A stretch of 50,330 nucleotides of DNA from Nocardia pseudobrasiliensis NBRC 108224. GTDB taxonomy: Bacteria > Actinomycetota > Actinomycetes > Mycobacteriales > Mycobacteriaceae. Where the stretch lies: NCBI RefSeq assembly GCF_001613105.1, contig NZ_BDBS01000068.1:1-50330 (forward strand), read 5' to 3'. The notes beneath the pieces are model-generated. The model saw nothing but the letters and a program-made list of their open reading frames with translations. It made no database searches and was not told the DNA's origin. Positions 16,039 through 23,980 of this stretch are shown here, one piece after another (positions within the stretch are counted from its first letter, which is position 1; each line of letters opens with the position of its first letter). The position numbers were made by a program, and so were the translations under genes.

Positions 16039-16072
16039 AGTGCGGCCGGCGCACACACCGGCCGCACTCTCG
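16035..16072 (-). terminator. Strong hairpin terminator after fba
   Basis: CGAGAGTGCGGCCGG (16035-16049) and CCGGCCGCACTCTCG (16058-16072) form a perfect 15-bp stem with an 8-base loop, 10 bp beyond the fba stop. It sits between fba and the EmbR-like gene, both leftward. Confidence 0.8.
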
Positions 16073-16081
16073 CCCCGTCGC

Positions 16082-17119
16082 CTACTTCGCGCTGACGGAC
16101 TTGCCGGAGGACTTCAGGTCGTTGCACGCCTCGACCACGCGCGCGGCCATTCCGGATTCGGCCTTCTTCAGGTAGCTGCGCGGGTCGTAGACCTTCTTGT
16201 TGCCGACCTCGCCGTCGATCTTCAGCACACCGTCGTAGTTGGCGAACATGTGCCCGACAATCGGGCGGGTGAACGCGTACTGGGTATCGGTGTCGACGTT
16301 CATCTTCACCACGCCGTAGCGCAGCGAATCCTCGATCTCGGACTTCAGCGAGCCCGAACCACCGTGGAAGACGAAGTCGAACGGCTTGGCGCCCTCGCCC
16401 AGGCCCAGCTTGGCGGCGGCCACGCGCTGGCCCTCGGCCAGCACCTCCGGGCGCAGCTTCACATTGCCCGGCTTGTACACACCGTGCACATTGCCGAAGG
16501 TCGCGGCCAGCAGGTACTTACCGCTCTCGCCCGCGCCGAGCGCGTCGATGGTCTTCTCGAAATCCTCGGAGGAGGTGTAGAGCTTCTCGTTAATGGCGTT
16601 CTCGACGCCGTCCTCCTCACCGCCGACCACGCCGATCTCGACCTCGAGGATGATGTTGGCCGCGGCAGTCTGCTTCAGCAGTTCCTTGGCGATTTCGAGG
16701 TTCTCGTCGATCGGCACCGCCGAGCCGTCCCACATATGCGACTGGAACAGCGGGTTCTGCCCGGCCTTGACACGCTCCTGCGAGATGGCCAGCAGCGGGC
16801 GCACGAAGGTGTCCAGCTTGTCCTTCGGGCAGTGGTCGGTGTGCAGCGCGATGGTGATGTCGTAGCGCGCGGCCACCACATGCGCGAATTCCGCGAGCGC
16901 GACCGCGCCGGTCACCATATCCTTCACGCCCTGGCCGGAGCCGAATTCGGCGCCGCCGGTGGAGAACTGGATGATGCCGTCGCTGCCGGCCTCGGCGAAA
17001 CCGCGGATCGCCGCGTTGATCGTCTCCGACGATGTGCAGTTGATCGCGGGGAAAGCGAAGGAGTTCTCTTTGGCCCGACCGAGCATCTCGGCGTAGACCT
17101 CCGGAGTCGCGATGGGCAC
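16082..17119 (-). CDS. fba: Class II fructose-bisphosphate aldolase
   Basis: A 345-residue zinc-dependent aldolase that splits and forms fructose 1,6-bisphosphate in glycolysis and gluconeogenesis. The motif HTDHCPKD is at about residues 93-100, giving catalytic Asp 95 and zinc ligand His 96; FVFHGGSGS and KMNVDTDTQYAFTRP supply the remaining phosphate- and metal-binding elements. The length is that of the mycobacterial enzyme. The start is GTG 17119 with GGAGGT about 7 bases upstream. A DedA gene diverges from it, as in M. tuberculosis (Rv0363c-Rv0364). Confidence 0.97.
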   Translation of the reverse strand: MPIATPEVYAEMLGRAKENSFAFPAINCTSSETINAAIRGFAEAGSDGIIQFSTGGAEFGSGQGVKDMVTGAVALAEFAHVVAARYDITIALHTDHCPKDKLDTFVRPLLAISQERVKAGQNPLFQSHMWDGSAVPIDENLEIAKELLKQTAAANIILEVEIGVVGGEEDGVENAINEKLYTSSEDFEKTIDALGAGESGKYLLAATFGNVHGVYKPGNVKLRPEVLAEGQRVAAAKLGLGEGAKPFDFVFHGGSGSLKSEIEDSLRYGVVKMNVDTDTQYAFTRPIVGHMFANYDGVLKIDGEVGNKKVYDPRSYLKKAESGMAARVVEACNDLKSSGKSVSAK

Positions 17120-17281
17120 TTGAGTGACCTCCGTTTGTGCGGCGATGAACGTTCTGTCAGGTCATACCCTAATTTCCGGGGCGGTATGGGCGAAAGCCGC
17201 CCTCATCACACCCCTGCCGAGAGCGTGCAGGGGACTGGGATCGGCCTGTGAGGTTGCCCCGACGTTCTGTGCGATAGCGAG

Positions 17282-18016
17282 GTGGCCGGTACTGTGGTGG
17301 CCGTGACCATGCTGGCCATATCTGATGCTGTCGCGAGTAGCTCCGGAATCAAAGCGCTGCTCGACCCCATGCACCTTCTCACGGAGACATGGCTGAAGAA
17401 CGCCGTGCTTCCGGCCATCCTGGTCATCGTCTTCATCGAAACCGGCCTGCTGTTCCCGATCCTGCCGGGCGACTCGCTGCTGTTCACCGGTGGCATGTTG
17501 GCCGCGTATACGCATCCGCCCGTCTCGATCTGGGTGCTGGTGCCCGCCGTGGCGATCACCGCGGTCGCGGGCGATCAGTGCGCCTACTGGATCGGCCGGG
17601 CCATCGGTCCCGCGCTGTTCCACAAGGAGGACGGGCGCTTCTTCAAGCAGCGCTACGTCACCGAGACGCACGCCTTCTTCGAGAAGTACGGGCCGAAGAC
17701 CATCATCCTGGGCCGGTTCGTGCCGATCGTGCGCACGTTCATGCCGGTGCTGGCCGGTGTGTCGAAGATGGACTACCGCACCTTCCTCACCTTCGACATC
17801 GTCGGCGGCATTCTGTGGGGCGGCGGGGTGACCGTCCTCGGCTACTTCCTCGGCAACGTCGGATTCATCCGCGACCACGTCGAGGCGATCTTCCTACTCA
17901 TCGTGTTCGTCTCGATCCTGCCCGGCATCATCTCGATCGCGAAGAAGCTGCGCAATCACGAACCGGTCCTCGAGATCGACGAAACCCCCGTCCCGTCCAA
18001 CGAACCCACGCGCTGA
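17282..18016 (+). CDS. DedA family membrane protein (first of a tandem pair)
   Basis: About 244 residues with the DedA/VTT signature: ETGLLFPILPGDSLLFTGGM near the N-terminus, the segment QCAYWIGRAIGPALF, then KYGPKTIILGRFVPIVRTFM with the conserved F/GRF-x-P-x-R core, and hydrophobic C-terminal helices. DedA proteins support membrane homeostasis and are proposed to flip phospholipids or undecaprenyl phosphate. The start is uncertain: GTG 17282, GTG 17303 and ATG 17309 are in frame, none with an outstanding ribosome-binding site. Four bases separate it from the second DedA gene. Confidence 0.88.
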   Translation: MAGTVVAVTMLAISDAVASSSGIKALLDPMHLLTETWLKNAVLPAILVIVFIETGLLFPILPGDSLLFTGGMLAAYTHPPVSIWVLVPAVAITAVAGDQCAYWIGRAIGPALFHKEDGRFFKQRYVTETHAFFEKYGPKTIILGRFVPIVRTFMPVLAGVSKMDYRTFLTFDIVGGILWGGGVTVLGYFLGNVGFIRDHVEAIFLLIVFVSILPGIISIAKKLRNHEPVLEIDETPVPSNEPTR

Positions 18017-18020
18017 CACC

Positions 18021-18719
18021 TTGCCAACCACGCCGCTACCCCTCGCACTGGGCGGACTCGATCCGCTGCAGTCCGCCGGGCCGGCACTCGTCTGGACCGT
18101 CGTCCTCGTCTTCGTGTTCCTCGAGTGCGCACTGATCATCGGCCTGTTCCTGCCCGGCGACTCGATGCTGCTCACCGCAGGCATCGTGCTGGCCTCCCAC
18201 GAAACCGGCCACGCCCAGGTCTGGGGATTGGCGATCGCGACCATGATCGCCGCGATCGCCGGTAACCAGGTCGGTTACGTCGTCGGCCATCGCACCGGCC
18301 ACCGCCTGGTCGCCCGCAAGAACGGGCGATATATCAACACGCGCAATCTGAATCGCGTCTCCGAACTGCTGCAGCGGCACGGTTTCCTGGCCGTGCTCGT
18401 GGCGCGGTGGATTCCGTGGGTGCGCACGCTGTGCCCGCTGATCGCGGGCGCGGCGGGGATGGACCATCGCCGCTACACCGTGGCCAGTTCTATCGGCGCG
18501 GTGATCTGGGCGCCGGTGCTGCTGCTGATCGGCTTCTACGCGGGCGGTTTCCTCGATCGCGTGTCCTGGCTGCTGCCCGCGGTGATCGGCACGCTGGTGG
18601 TCGGCCTGATCGCGGGAACTGTACTGGGCATTCGTCAGTACCGCATCGAAATGGCGCGCCCCGTCGAGGATTTCGACCTGGAAACCCAGCCGATCCCGGC
18701 GCAGTCGGAGTCGCGTTAG
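18021..18719 (+). CDS. DedA family membrane protein (second of a tandem pair)
   Basis: A 232-residue protein with the same architecture as its neighbour: ECALIIGLFLPGDSMLLTAG, NQVGYVVGHRTGHRLV, RHGFLAVLVARWIPWVRTLC and two C-terminal helices. In place of GRFVPIVR it reads ARWIPWVR, so the central Arg/Pro pair is kept. The start is a TTG at 18021, only 4 bases after the previous stop, which points to an operon and possibly translational coupling. Its TAG overlaps the TAA of the convergent GH76 gene (TTAG, 18716-18719). Confidence 0.86.
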   Translation: MPTTPLPLALGGLDPLQSAGPALVWTVVLVFVFLECALIIGLFLPGDSMLLTAGIVLASHETGHAQVWGLAIATMIAAIAGNQVGYVVGHRTGHRLVARKNGRYINTRNLNRVSELLQRHGFLAVLVARWIPWVRTLCPLIAGAAGMDHRRYTVASSIGAVIWAPVLLLIGFYAGGFLDRVSWLLPAVIGTLVVGLIAGTVLGIRQYRIEMARPVEDFDLETQPIPAQSESR

Positions 18720-19855
18720 AACCCGGCGGCCGTCACCAGGTAGGCCGCCTCCATCAACATCCATCCCGAAAGCTGAACGGACATATCCCGTTCGGCGGTG
18801 CGGGAGGCGGTCACCGAACCGCCCGCGGTGAAATACCCAGCGCCCGAACGGCCGGTGGGCAGTTGGGCGGGCCTGGACCAGTCGGATCCGAACAGCGGTT
18901 CGCCCTCGACCTGAAGGCGATGCTCCCAGGCCGCGGCGGCCGAGGTCTTCACGATGGACGCGGCACACCGCCGGGCCTCTGCCTGATCGGCCTGCGTCCC
19001 CGGCAGCATGAGCGCCACCAGCGCGAGATAGCGGACCAGGATGCCGTTGAACAGGCCGCCGTCCCCGCCACCGCCGCCGGTGACGATGCCGCGCTCGGTC
19101 ATCCGCTCCTCGACCCCGCGCAGTAGCCGCCGCACCCGCTCGATATGTCCGAAATCGCCGGTGTGCACGGCCAATTCGGTCTCCAGCCCGAGCACCACGC
19201 CCTGGCAGTAGCTGAACACCGGCCGCTCGATCTCGCCCCCGGGCAGATGGATCCCGTCGAGAATCAGGCCCGATTCCGGATCGCGCAGCGTCTTGTCCAG
19301 CCAGTCGGCGATATCGGCGGCGCGGTCGTAGTGGCCGAAGCGGGCCAGCGCGATCGCGGCCGGGCCGTTGGCGGGCGCGTTGTAGTAATCCGAGTTCTTC
19401 CGCCACGGCAGCGCGCCGATCTGCGGATTGAAGCCGGTGAGCAGATCCTTCTCCAGCGCGATCAGACCGCCGCGCACCTCGGTGATGCCCTGGGTGCGCT
19501 CCGCTCGTTCCAGCGCCAGCGCGAGCCAGGCCATATCGTCGTAGTAGTTGTTGGTCCAGCCGGTGAGGTTGCGCAGCCGATGCGAACGCGCGAGGGCGGC
19601 GACGCGCCGCTTGCGGGCCGGGGACGGATCGCGATTGGCGGCGTCGACCGCACAGTCGATCAGATGGGCCTGCCACCAGTAGTGCCAGGAGGCGAAGGCC
19701 CGTTCCCGCCGGGTCGCCGGCCAGCCCACCACGCCGAGTTCGGTACCCGGGGCCGCCCACAGTCGGCGTAGATGCCGGGACTCGATCGCGGATTCGGCGA
19801 GATCGGCCCGCTGGCCCCACACCTCCGGGGTGGGTTGATCACTCCGCGAGATCAT
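18716..19855 (-). CDS. GH76 family alpha-1,6-mannanase-like protein (Rv0365c-like)
   Basis: A 379-residue (alpha/alpha)6-barrel glycoside hydrolase of family 76. The Asp-Asp pair that serves catalysis is in TNNYYDDMAWLALAL (D106, D107). Other family features are W-rich helices (ASWHYWWQAHLIDC), YYNAPANGPAAIALARFGH and the late FNGILVRYLALVA. No signal peptide is seen, so it is cytosolic or exported by another route; GH76 relatives act on alpha-1,6-mannans such as lipomannan-type chains, but the substrate is inferred. Its ATG overlaps the stop of the WYL regulator gene in an ATGA, so both are read from one transcript. Confidence 0.8.
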   Translation of the reverse strand: MISRSDQPTPEVWGQRADLAESAIESRHLRRLWAAPGTELGVVGWPATRRERAFASWHYWWQAHLIDCAVDAANRDPSPARKRRVAALARSHRLRNLTGWTNNYYDDMAWLALALERAERTQGITEVRGGLIALEKDLLTGFNPQIGALPWRKNSDYYNAPANGPAAIALARFGHYDRAADIADWLDKTLRDPESGLILDGIHLPGGEIERPVFSYCQGVVLGLETELAVHTGDFGHIERVRRLLRGVEERMTERGIVTGGGGGDGGLFNGILVRYLALVALMLPGTQADQAEARRCAASIVKTSAAAAWEHRLQVEGEPLFGSDWSRPAQLPTGRSGAGYFTAGGSVTASRTAERDMSVQLSGWMLMEAAYLVTAAGF

Positions 19856-20868
19856 GGGTCAATGGTGCCAGCCCGTTTGCCGGCTCGCTCCCGATTTGTT
19901 ACCCCGATGTGTCGCGACCGCGATCCGGCCGCTGCGTCGAGCCGCTCCGCGAGCTCGGCGCAGCGGCGACGGAACTCCTCGGGCTGTTCGATGACGAAGT
20001 CGGCGTCGAGCAGTGCCAGATTGAGAATCAGCCATTCGAAGGAGTCGACCCACGTGGTCACCGAGCACGAGTGCGCATCGATCGGCTCGACGACGCACTC
20101 CTGGAATTTGAGGGCGTCGGCGACGGCATCGGCCGCCGCCCGGACCGTGGCGACCGCGCGATGGCGCGGGGCGCTCTGTTCGGAGCGCAGATAGGCCTCC
20201 GCCGATTCCGCGGGCAGCGGCCGCGGCTCGAAAGTCGTTCCGGGCGCGGCGAGCTCGGCGATCCGGTCGATGCGGAAGGTGCGCCAATCCGCGCGATCGC
20301 GGTCCCAGGCCAGCAGATACCAGCGCAGATGCCGGTAGACCTGGCGATACGGTTCCACACGCCGATCGCTGGTCGCGCCGTCGCGCGCGGTGTAGGTGAA
20401 GCTCACATGCTCGTGGTGTGCGGCGGCCGCCGCCAGCCGCGCGAGCAGTTCGGGATCGATCGACGGGGCCCGCGTGGTCGCGGCCTCCAGCGTGCTGCGC
20501 AGGGCTACGGCCCTGGCGCGCAGGCGTTTCGGCAGTAATTGATCGATTTTGCCGAAGGCGCGATCGGCCGCCCCGCCGATGCCCGAGGACTCCGCGGTGG
20601 CCAGCATGCCCAGCGCGACGACCGTCGCGATCGCCTCGTCATCGTCGAAGACCATCGGCGGCAGCGTGGGCCCGGCCGAGAGCCGATAGAACCCGCCCGG
20701 GCCGGGCTGGGTCGCGACCGGATAGCCGTACTCCCGCAGCCGTTCGATATCGCGGCGCACGGTCCGGGGACTGGTTCCCAGCCGCTCGGCCAGTTCGGTA
20801 CCGCCGAATCGCCGCCCGGTTTGTAGATGGGCGAGGAGTTCGAGCATGCGACGGGTGGTATCCGACAT
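19852..20868 (-). CDS. WYL-domain transcriptional regulator
   Basis: A 338-residue YafY/PafC-like regulator: an N-terminal HTH (MLELLAHLQTGRRFGGTELA, ERLGTSPRTVRRDIERLREY), a beta-winged segment (YPVATQPGPGGFYRLSAG), and the WYL domain containing RVEPYRQVYRHLRWYLLAWD. A WCX-like C-terminal region (TTWVDSFEWLILNLALL) follows. WYL regulators are often activated by ligand or single-stranded DNA and several respond to DNA damage. It diverges from a UvrA-like gene across only 60 bp containing an inverted repeat, and is translationally coupled to the GH76 gene downstream. Confidence 0.85.
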   Translation of the reverse strand: MSDTTRRMLELLAHLQTGRRFGGTELAERLGTSPRTVRRDIERLREYGYPVATQPGPGGFYRLSAGPTLPPMVFDDDEAIATVVALGMLATAESSGIGGAADRAFGKIDQLLPKRLRARAVALRSTLEAATTRAPSIDPELLARLAAAAAHHEHVSFTYTARDGATSDRRVEPYRQVYRHLRWYLLAWDRDRADWRTFRIDRIAELAAPGTTFEPRPLPAESAEAYLRSEQSAPRHRAVATVRAAADAVADALKFQECVVEPIDAHSCSVTTWVDSFEWLILNLALLDADFVIEQPEEFRRRCAELAERLDAAAGSRSRHIGVTNRERAGKRAGTIDP

Positions 20869-20886
20869 ACGTCCATTCTCCCGTAA

Positions 20887-20909
20887 ATGCGGTCATAATC
20901 CGTCCGCAT
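20887..20909. promoter_or_regulatory. Inverted repeat between the WYL regulator and the UvrA-like gene
   Basis: ATGCGG (20887-20892) and CCGCAT (20904-20909) flank an 11-bp A/T-containing centre (TCATAATCCGT) that also holds a possible rightward -10 element (CATAAT, 20894-20899). In a 60-bp divergent intergenic region this is the natural candidate operator for the WYL protein. Confidence 0.4.
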
Positions 20910-20928
20910 CTCCGATTAGCGTCGAGGT

Positions 20929-23169
20929 ATGAATCCGATGACGAGGCAGGACATCCGCATCCGAGGAGCACGAACGAACAATCTGCGCGGCGTCGACATC
21001 GACGTGCCACGCAACCGATTGGTGGTTTTCGCGGGAGTGTCCGGCTCGGGGAAGTCGTCGCTGGTGTTCGACACGATCGCCGCCGAGGCCGGATATCAGG
21101 TCAACGAGAACTATCCGCCGTTCATCCGCAATCGCCTGCCGCGCTGGGATCGGCCCGAGGTGGATCTGATCGAGGGGCTGTCACCGGTGGTCGTGATCGA
21201 TCAGAAGCGTCTGGGCGGCAATGCCCGATCGACCGTGGGTACCATCACCGACGCGTATACCTATCTGCGCCTGCTGTTCTCGCGGATCAGCGAGCCGTTC
21301 GTGGGCGAGTCGACCCACTTCTCGTTCAACGATCCGTCCGGGATGTGCCCGACCTGCACCGGACTCGGCGAAACCCTGACCCCGGATGTGACCAAACTGG
21401 TCGACGACGAACTGTCGCTCGCCGCGGGCGCGATCCTGATGCCCGGCTTCAGCGAGGGCAAGTACTGGCTGCGCCGCTATCTCGGCTATGAGCAGTTCGA
21501 TGGCGACAAACCGCTGCGGGACTGGGGAAAACGCGAACGCGAGGCGCTGCTGTTCGGCGGCGAGGCGGCCAAGCGGCTCGGACTGCCGAAGGATTACGAG
21601 AGTGTGGTGGAGCTGTTCGAGCGCATCTTCCTGCACACCTCCGATAATCTGTCCGACCGCAAACAGGCTGTGCTGGATCGCTTCACGCGCTCGCGGACCT
21701 GCCCGGACTGCCACGGCGACCGGTTGGAACCGGCCGCCCGCTCGGCGCGCGTACTCGGGCGCACCATCGGCGAGATGACCCGCATGGAGGTCGAGGAACT
21801 GGCCGAACTCGTACTGGACGTGCGCGATTCCGAGGTCGCCCCGGTGGTGTCGGCGCTGCACGACAAGCTGGCCGCCATGACCGCGATCGGCCTGGGCTAT
21901 CTGTCGCTGGCCCGCGGGACCACCACCCTGTCCGGCGGCGAATCCCAGCGCATCAAGACCGTGCGACATCTGGGCAGCAGCCTGATCGAGATGCTCTACA
22001 TCTTCGACGAGCCGACCGTGGGCCTGCACCCACACGATGTGCGGTCCACGACCGGATTGCTGAAATCCCTGCGGGACAAGGGTAATTCCGTGCTGGTGGT
22101 GGAGCACGATCCGGATGTGATGCGGGTCGCCGACCATATCGTGGAGGTCGGTCCGGCCGCGGGCGCGGACGGCGGGCGGGTGATCTTCGAGGGGGAATTC
22201 CCGGGCCTGGCGAAGGCCGACACCCCAACCGGCCGCGCGCTGCGGTCGCGCCGCAGCCCGCGCACGCCCCGGGAGGCGACCGGCAAGGTGCGTGTCGAGA
22301 ACGCCACCCGCAACAATCTGCGCGAGGTGAGCGTCGATATTCCGACCGGCGTGCTGACCGTGCTGACCGGCGTCGCGGGCTCGGGTAAATCGAGTCTGGC
22401 CGCCGAACTGGTGGCCCAGCATCCGGCCACGATCGTCGATCAGCGCCCGGTCACCACCAACCGCCGCTCCACGCCGCTGACCTATTCCGGCGTCGCCACG
22501 GCGATTCGAAAGCTGTTCGCGCGCACCAACAATGTGAGCGCCCAGCTGTTCAGCGCCAACTCCGCGGGTGCGTGTCCGGTGTGCAAGGGCATCGGCGTGA
22601 TCTACACCGACCTCGCCTTCATGGACGGTCAGGAAACGGTCTGCGAGGCCTGCGGCGGCCGCCGCTTCACCGACGAGGTACTCCAATATCGGGTCGACGG
22701 CCTGAATATCGCCGATGTCGACGATCTGACCGTCGCCGATGCCGTACGGCGGCTGTCGGATGCCGCCATCACCCGCGCGCTGTGTCACCTCGAGGAGGTC
22801 GGCCTGGGCTATCTGCGCCTCGGCCAGCCGCTGACCACACTGTCCGGCGGCGAATGTCAGCGTCTGAAGATCGCCAAGGAACTGGCCCGCCCCGAGCGAC
22901 ACGACCTGTACGTCCTGGACGAGCCGACCACCGGACTGCATCTGTCCGATATCGATACGCTGCTCAGCGTGCTGGACCGGCTCATCGAACAGGGCAACAC
23001 CCTGGTCGTCATCGAACACAACCTCGATGTCATCCGCGCGGCCGACCATGTGATCGACCTGGGCCCCGGAGCGGGCCGCCGCGGCGGCTCGGTCGTCTAC
23101 GAGGGCGCCCCGGAAGACCTTGCGAAGCACAAGGATTCGATCACCGGCGCGGCGTTGCGCGCGGAATAG
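20929..23169 (+). CDS. Short UvrA-like ABC ATPase (UvrA2 class)
   Basis: A 746-residue protein with two ABC ATPase modules: first Walker A GVSGSGKSSL (about 35-44), signature LSGGESQRIK, Walker B IFDEPTVGLH; second Walker A GVAGSGKSSL, signature LSGGECQRLK, Walker B LDEPTTGLH. Two zinc-type cysteine sets are visible (CPTC with CPDC, and CPVC with CEAC). It is about 200 residues shorter than housekeeping UvrA (about 950), and no UvrB-binding-sized insertion is apparent after the first Walker A. Such short UvrA paralogues include self-resistance proteins against DNA-binding antibiotics. The stop TAG abuts the stop of the convergent SpoU gene (TAGCTA). Confidence 0.85.
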   Translation: MNPMTRQDIRIRGARTNNLRGVDIDVPRNRLVVFAGVSGSGKSSLVFDTIAAEAGYQVNENYPPFIRNRLPRWDRPEVDLIEGLSPVVVIDQKRLGGNARSTVGTITDAYTYLRLLFSRISEPFVGESTHFSFNDPSGMCPTCTGLGETLTPDVTKLVDDELSLAAGAILMPGFSEGKYWLRRYLGYEQFDGDKPLRDWGKREREALLFGGEAAKRLGLPKDYESVVELFERIFLHTSDNLSDRKQAVLDRFTRSRTCPDCHGDRLEPAARSARVLGRTIGEMTRMEVEELAELVLDVRDSEVAPVVSALHDKLAAMTAIGLGYLSLARGTTTLSGGESQRIKTVRHLGSSLIEMLYIFDEPTVGLHPHDVRSTTGLLKSLRDKGNSVLVVEHDPDVMRVADHIVEVGPAAGADGGRVIFEGEFPGLAKADTPTGRALRSRRSPRTPREATGKVRVENATRNNLREVSVDIPTGVLTVLTGVAGSGKSSLAAELVAQHPATIVDQRPVTTNRRSTPLTYSGVATAIRKLFARTNNVSAQLFSANSAGACPVCKGIGVIYTDLAFMDGQETVCEACGGRRFTDEVLQYRVDGLNIADVDDLTVADAVRRLSDAAITRALCHLEEVGLGYLRLGQPLTTLSGGECQRLKIAKELARPERHDLYVLDEPTTGLHLSDIDTLLSVLDRLIEQGNTLVVIEHNLDVIRAADHVIDLGPGAGRRGGSVVYEGAPEDLAKHKDSITGAALRAE

Positions 23170-23850
23170 CTACCAGGCCGTGGTCAGATCCGCGTGCTGC
23201 CGAATCCAGGCGTGCATGGCGATTCCGGCCGCCACCCCGGCGTTGATGCTGCGCGTCGAACCGAACTGGGCGATCGAAACGGTCATGACCGCGGCCTGTT
23301 TCGCGTCCTCGGTGACGCCGGGACCCTCCTGTCCGAACAGCAGCAGACAGTTGCGCGGCAGCCGGGCGGTCTCGAGCGGGACCGAACCGGGGATATTGTC
23401 GACCGCGACCACCATCAGCTCCTCGCGCTCGGCGAAGGTCAGCAGATCGGCCACCTCGGCGTGGTGTTCGATGCGCTGATAGCGGTCGGTGACCATGGCG
23501 CCGCGGCGATTCCAGCGCCTACGACCCACGATATGCACCGCGGCCGCGGCGAAGGCGTTGGCCGTGCGCACGACCGTGCCGATATTCGCGTCGTGCCCGA
23601 AGTTCTCGATGGCCACATGGAAGGGGTGGCGGCGACGATCGATATCGGAGACGATCGCCTCACGCCGCCAGTACCGATAGGCATCGACCACATTGCGCCG
23701 ATCGCCGTGCGCGAGCAGTTCGGGATCCAGGCGCGGATCCTCCGGCGGCGGCGTGCCGAACTCCTCCGCCCACGGCCCCACACCGTGCGGATGCTCACCC
23801 CATTCGGTGGGGCCGGGCAGCTGATGATCCTCGGGCACGGCGGTGCTCAT
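23170..23850 (-). CDS. SpoU/TrmH-family RNA 2'-O-methyltransferase (Rv0380c-like)
   Basis: A 226-residue SPOUT methyltransferase. The three SpoU motifs are present: ENFGHDANIGTVVRTANAFA (motif 1 with the catalytic Arg), LLLFGQEGPGVTEDA (motif 2), and IAQFGSTRSINAGVAAGIAM (motif 3, the SAM-binding trefoil knot). The N-terminal about 60 residues (STAVPEDHQLPGPTEWGEHP) are acidic and Pro/Gly-rich. ATG 23850 is preferred over the longer open frame, whose extra N-terminus is low-complexity and overlaps the divergent promoter. The RNA target (tRNA or rRNA) cannot be told from the sequence. Confidence 0.88.
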   Translation of the reverse strand: MSTAVPEDHQLPGPTEWGEHPHGVGPWAEEFGTPPPEDPRLDPELLAHGDRRNVVDAYRYWRREAIVSDIDRRRHPFHVAIENFGHDANIGTVVRTANAFAAAAVHIVGRRRWNRRGAMVTDRYQRIEHHAEVADLLTFAEREELMVVAVDNIPGSVPLETARLPRNCLLLFGQEGPGVTEDAKQAAVMTVSIAQFGSTRSINAGVAAGIAMHAWIRQHADLTTAW

Positions 23851-23980
23851 GACGGCGGGGGCGGGGGACAACTCACGGGCGACATCGTAGCGGCGGGCTA
23901 GGCTCGTCCCCGGGGTGTGGCTGCCCCCACCACCGATTCGGTGGGCTGCTCCCTCGCCCGCGAACGTCGCGACGACCAGC

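Noticed and set aside
21181..23130. 649-codon minus-strand frame opposite the UvrA-like gene
   Set aside because: Its composition (His, Gln, Arg, Gly-rich) is that of a shadow, and the plus strand encodes complete ABC ATPase motifs.
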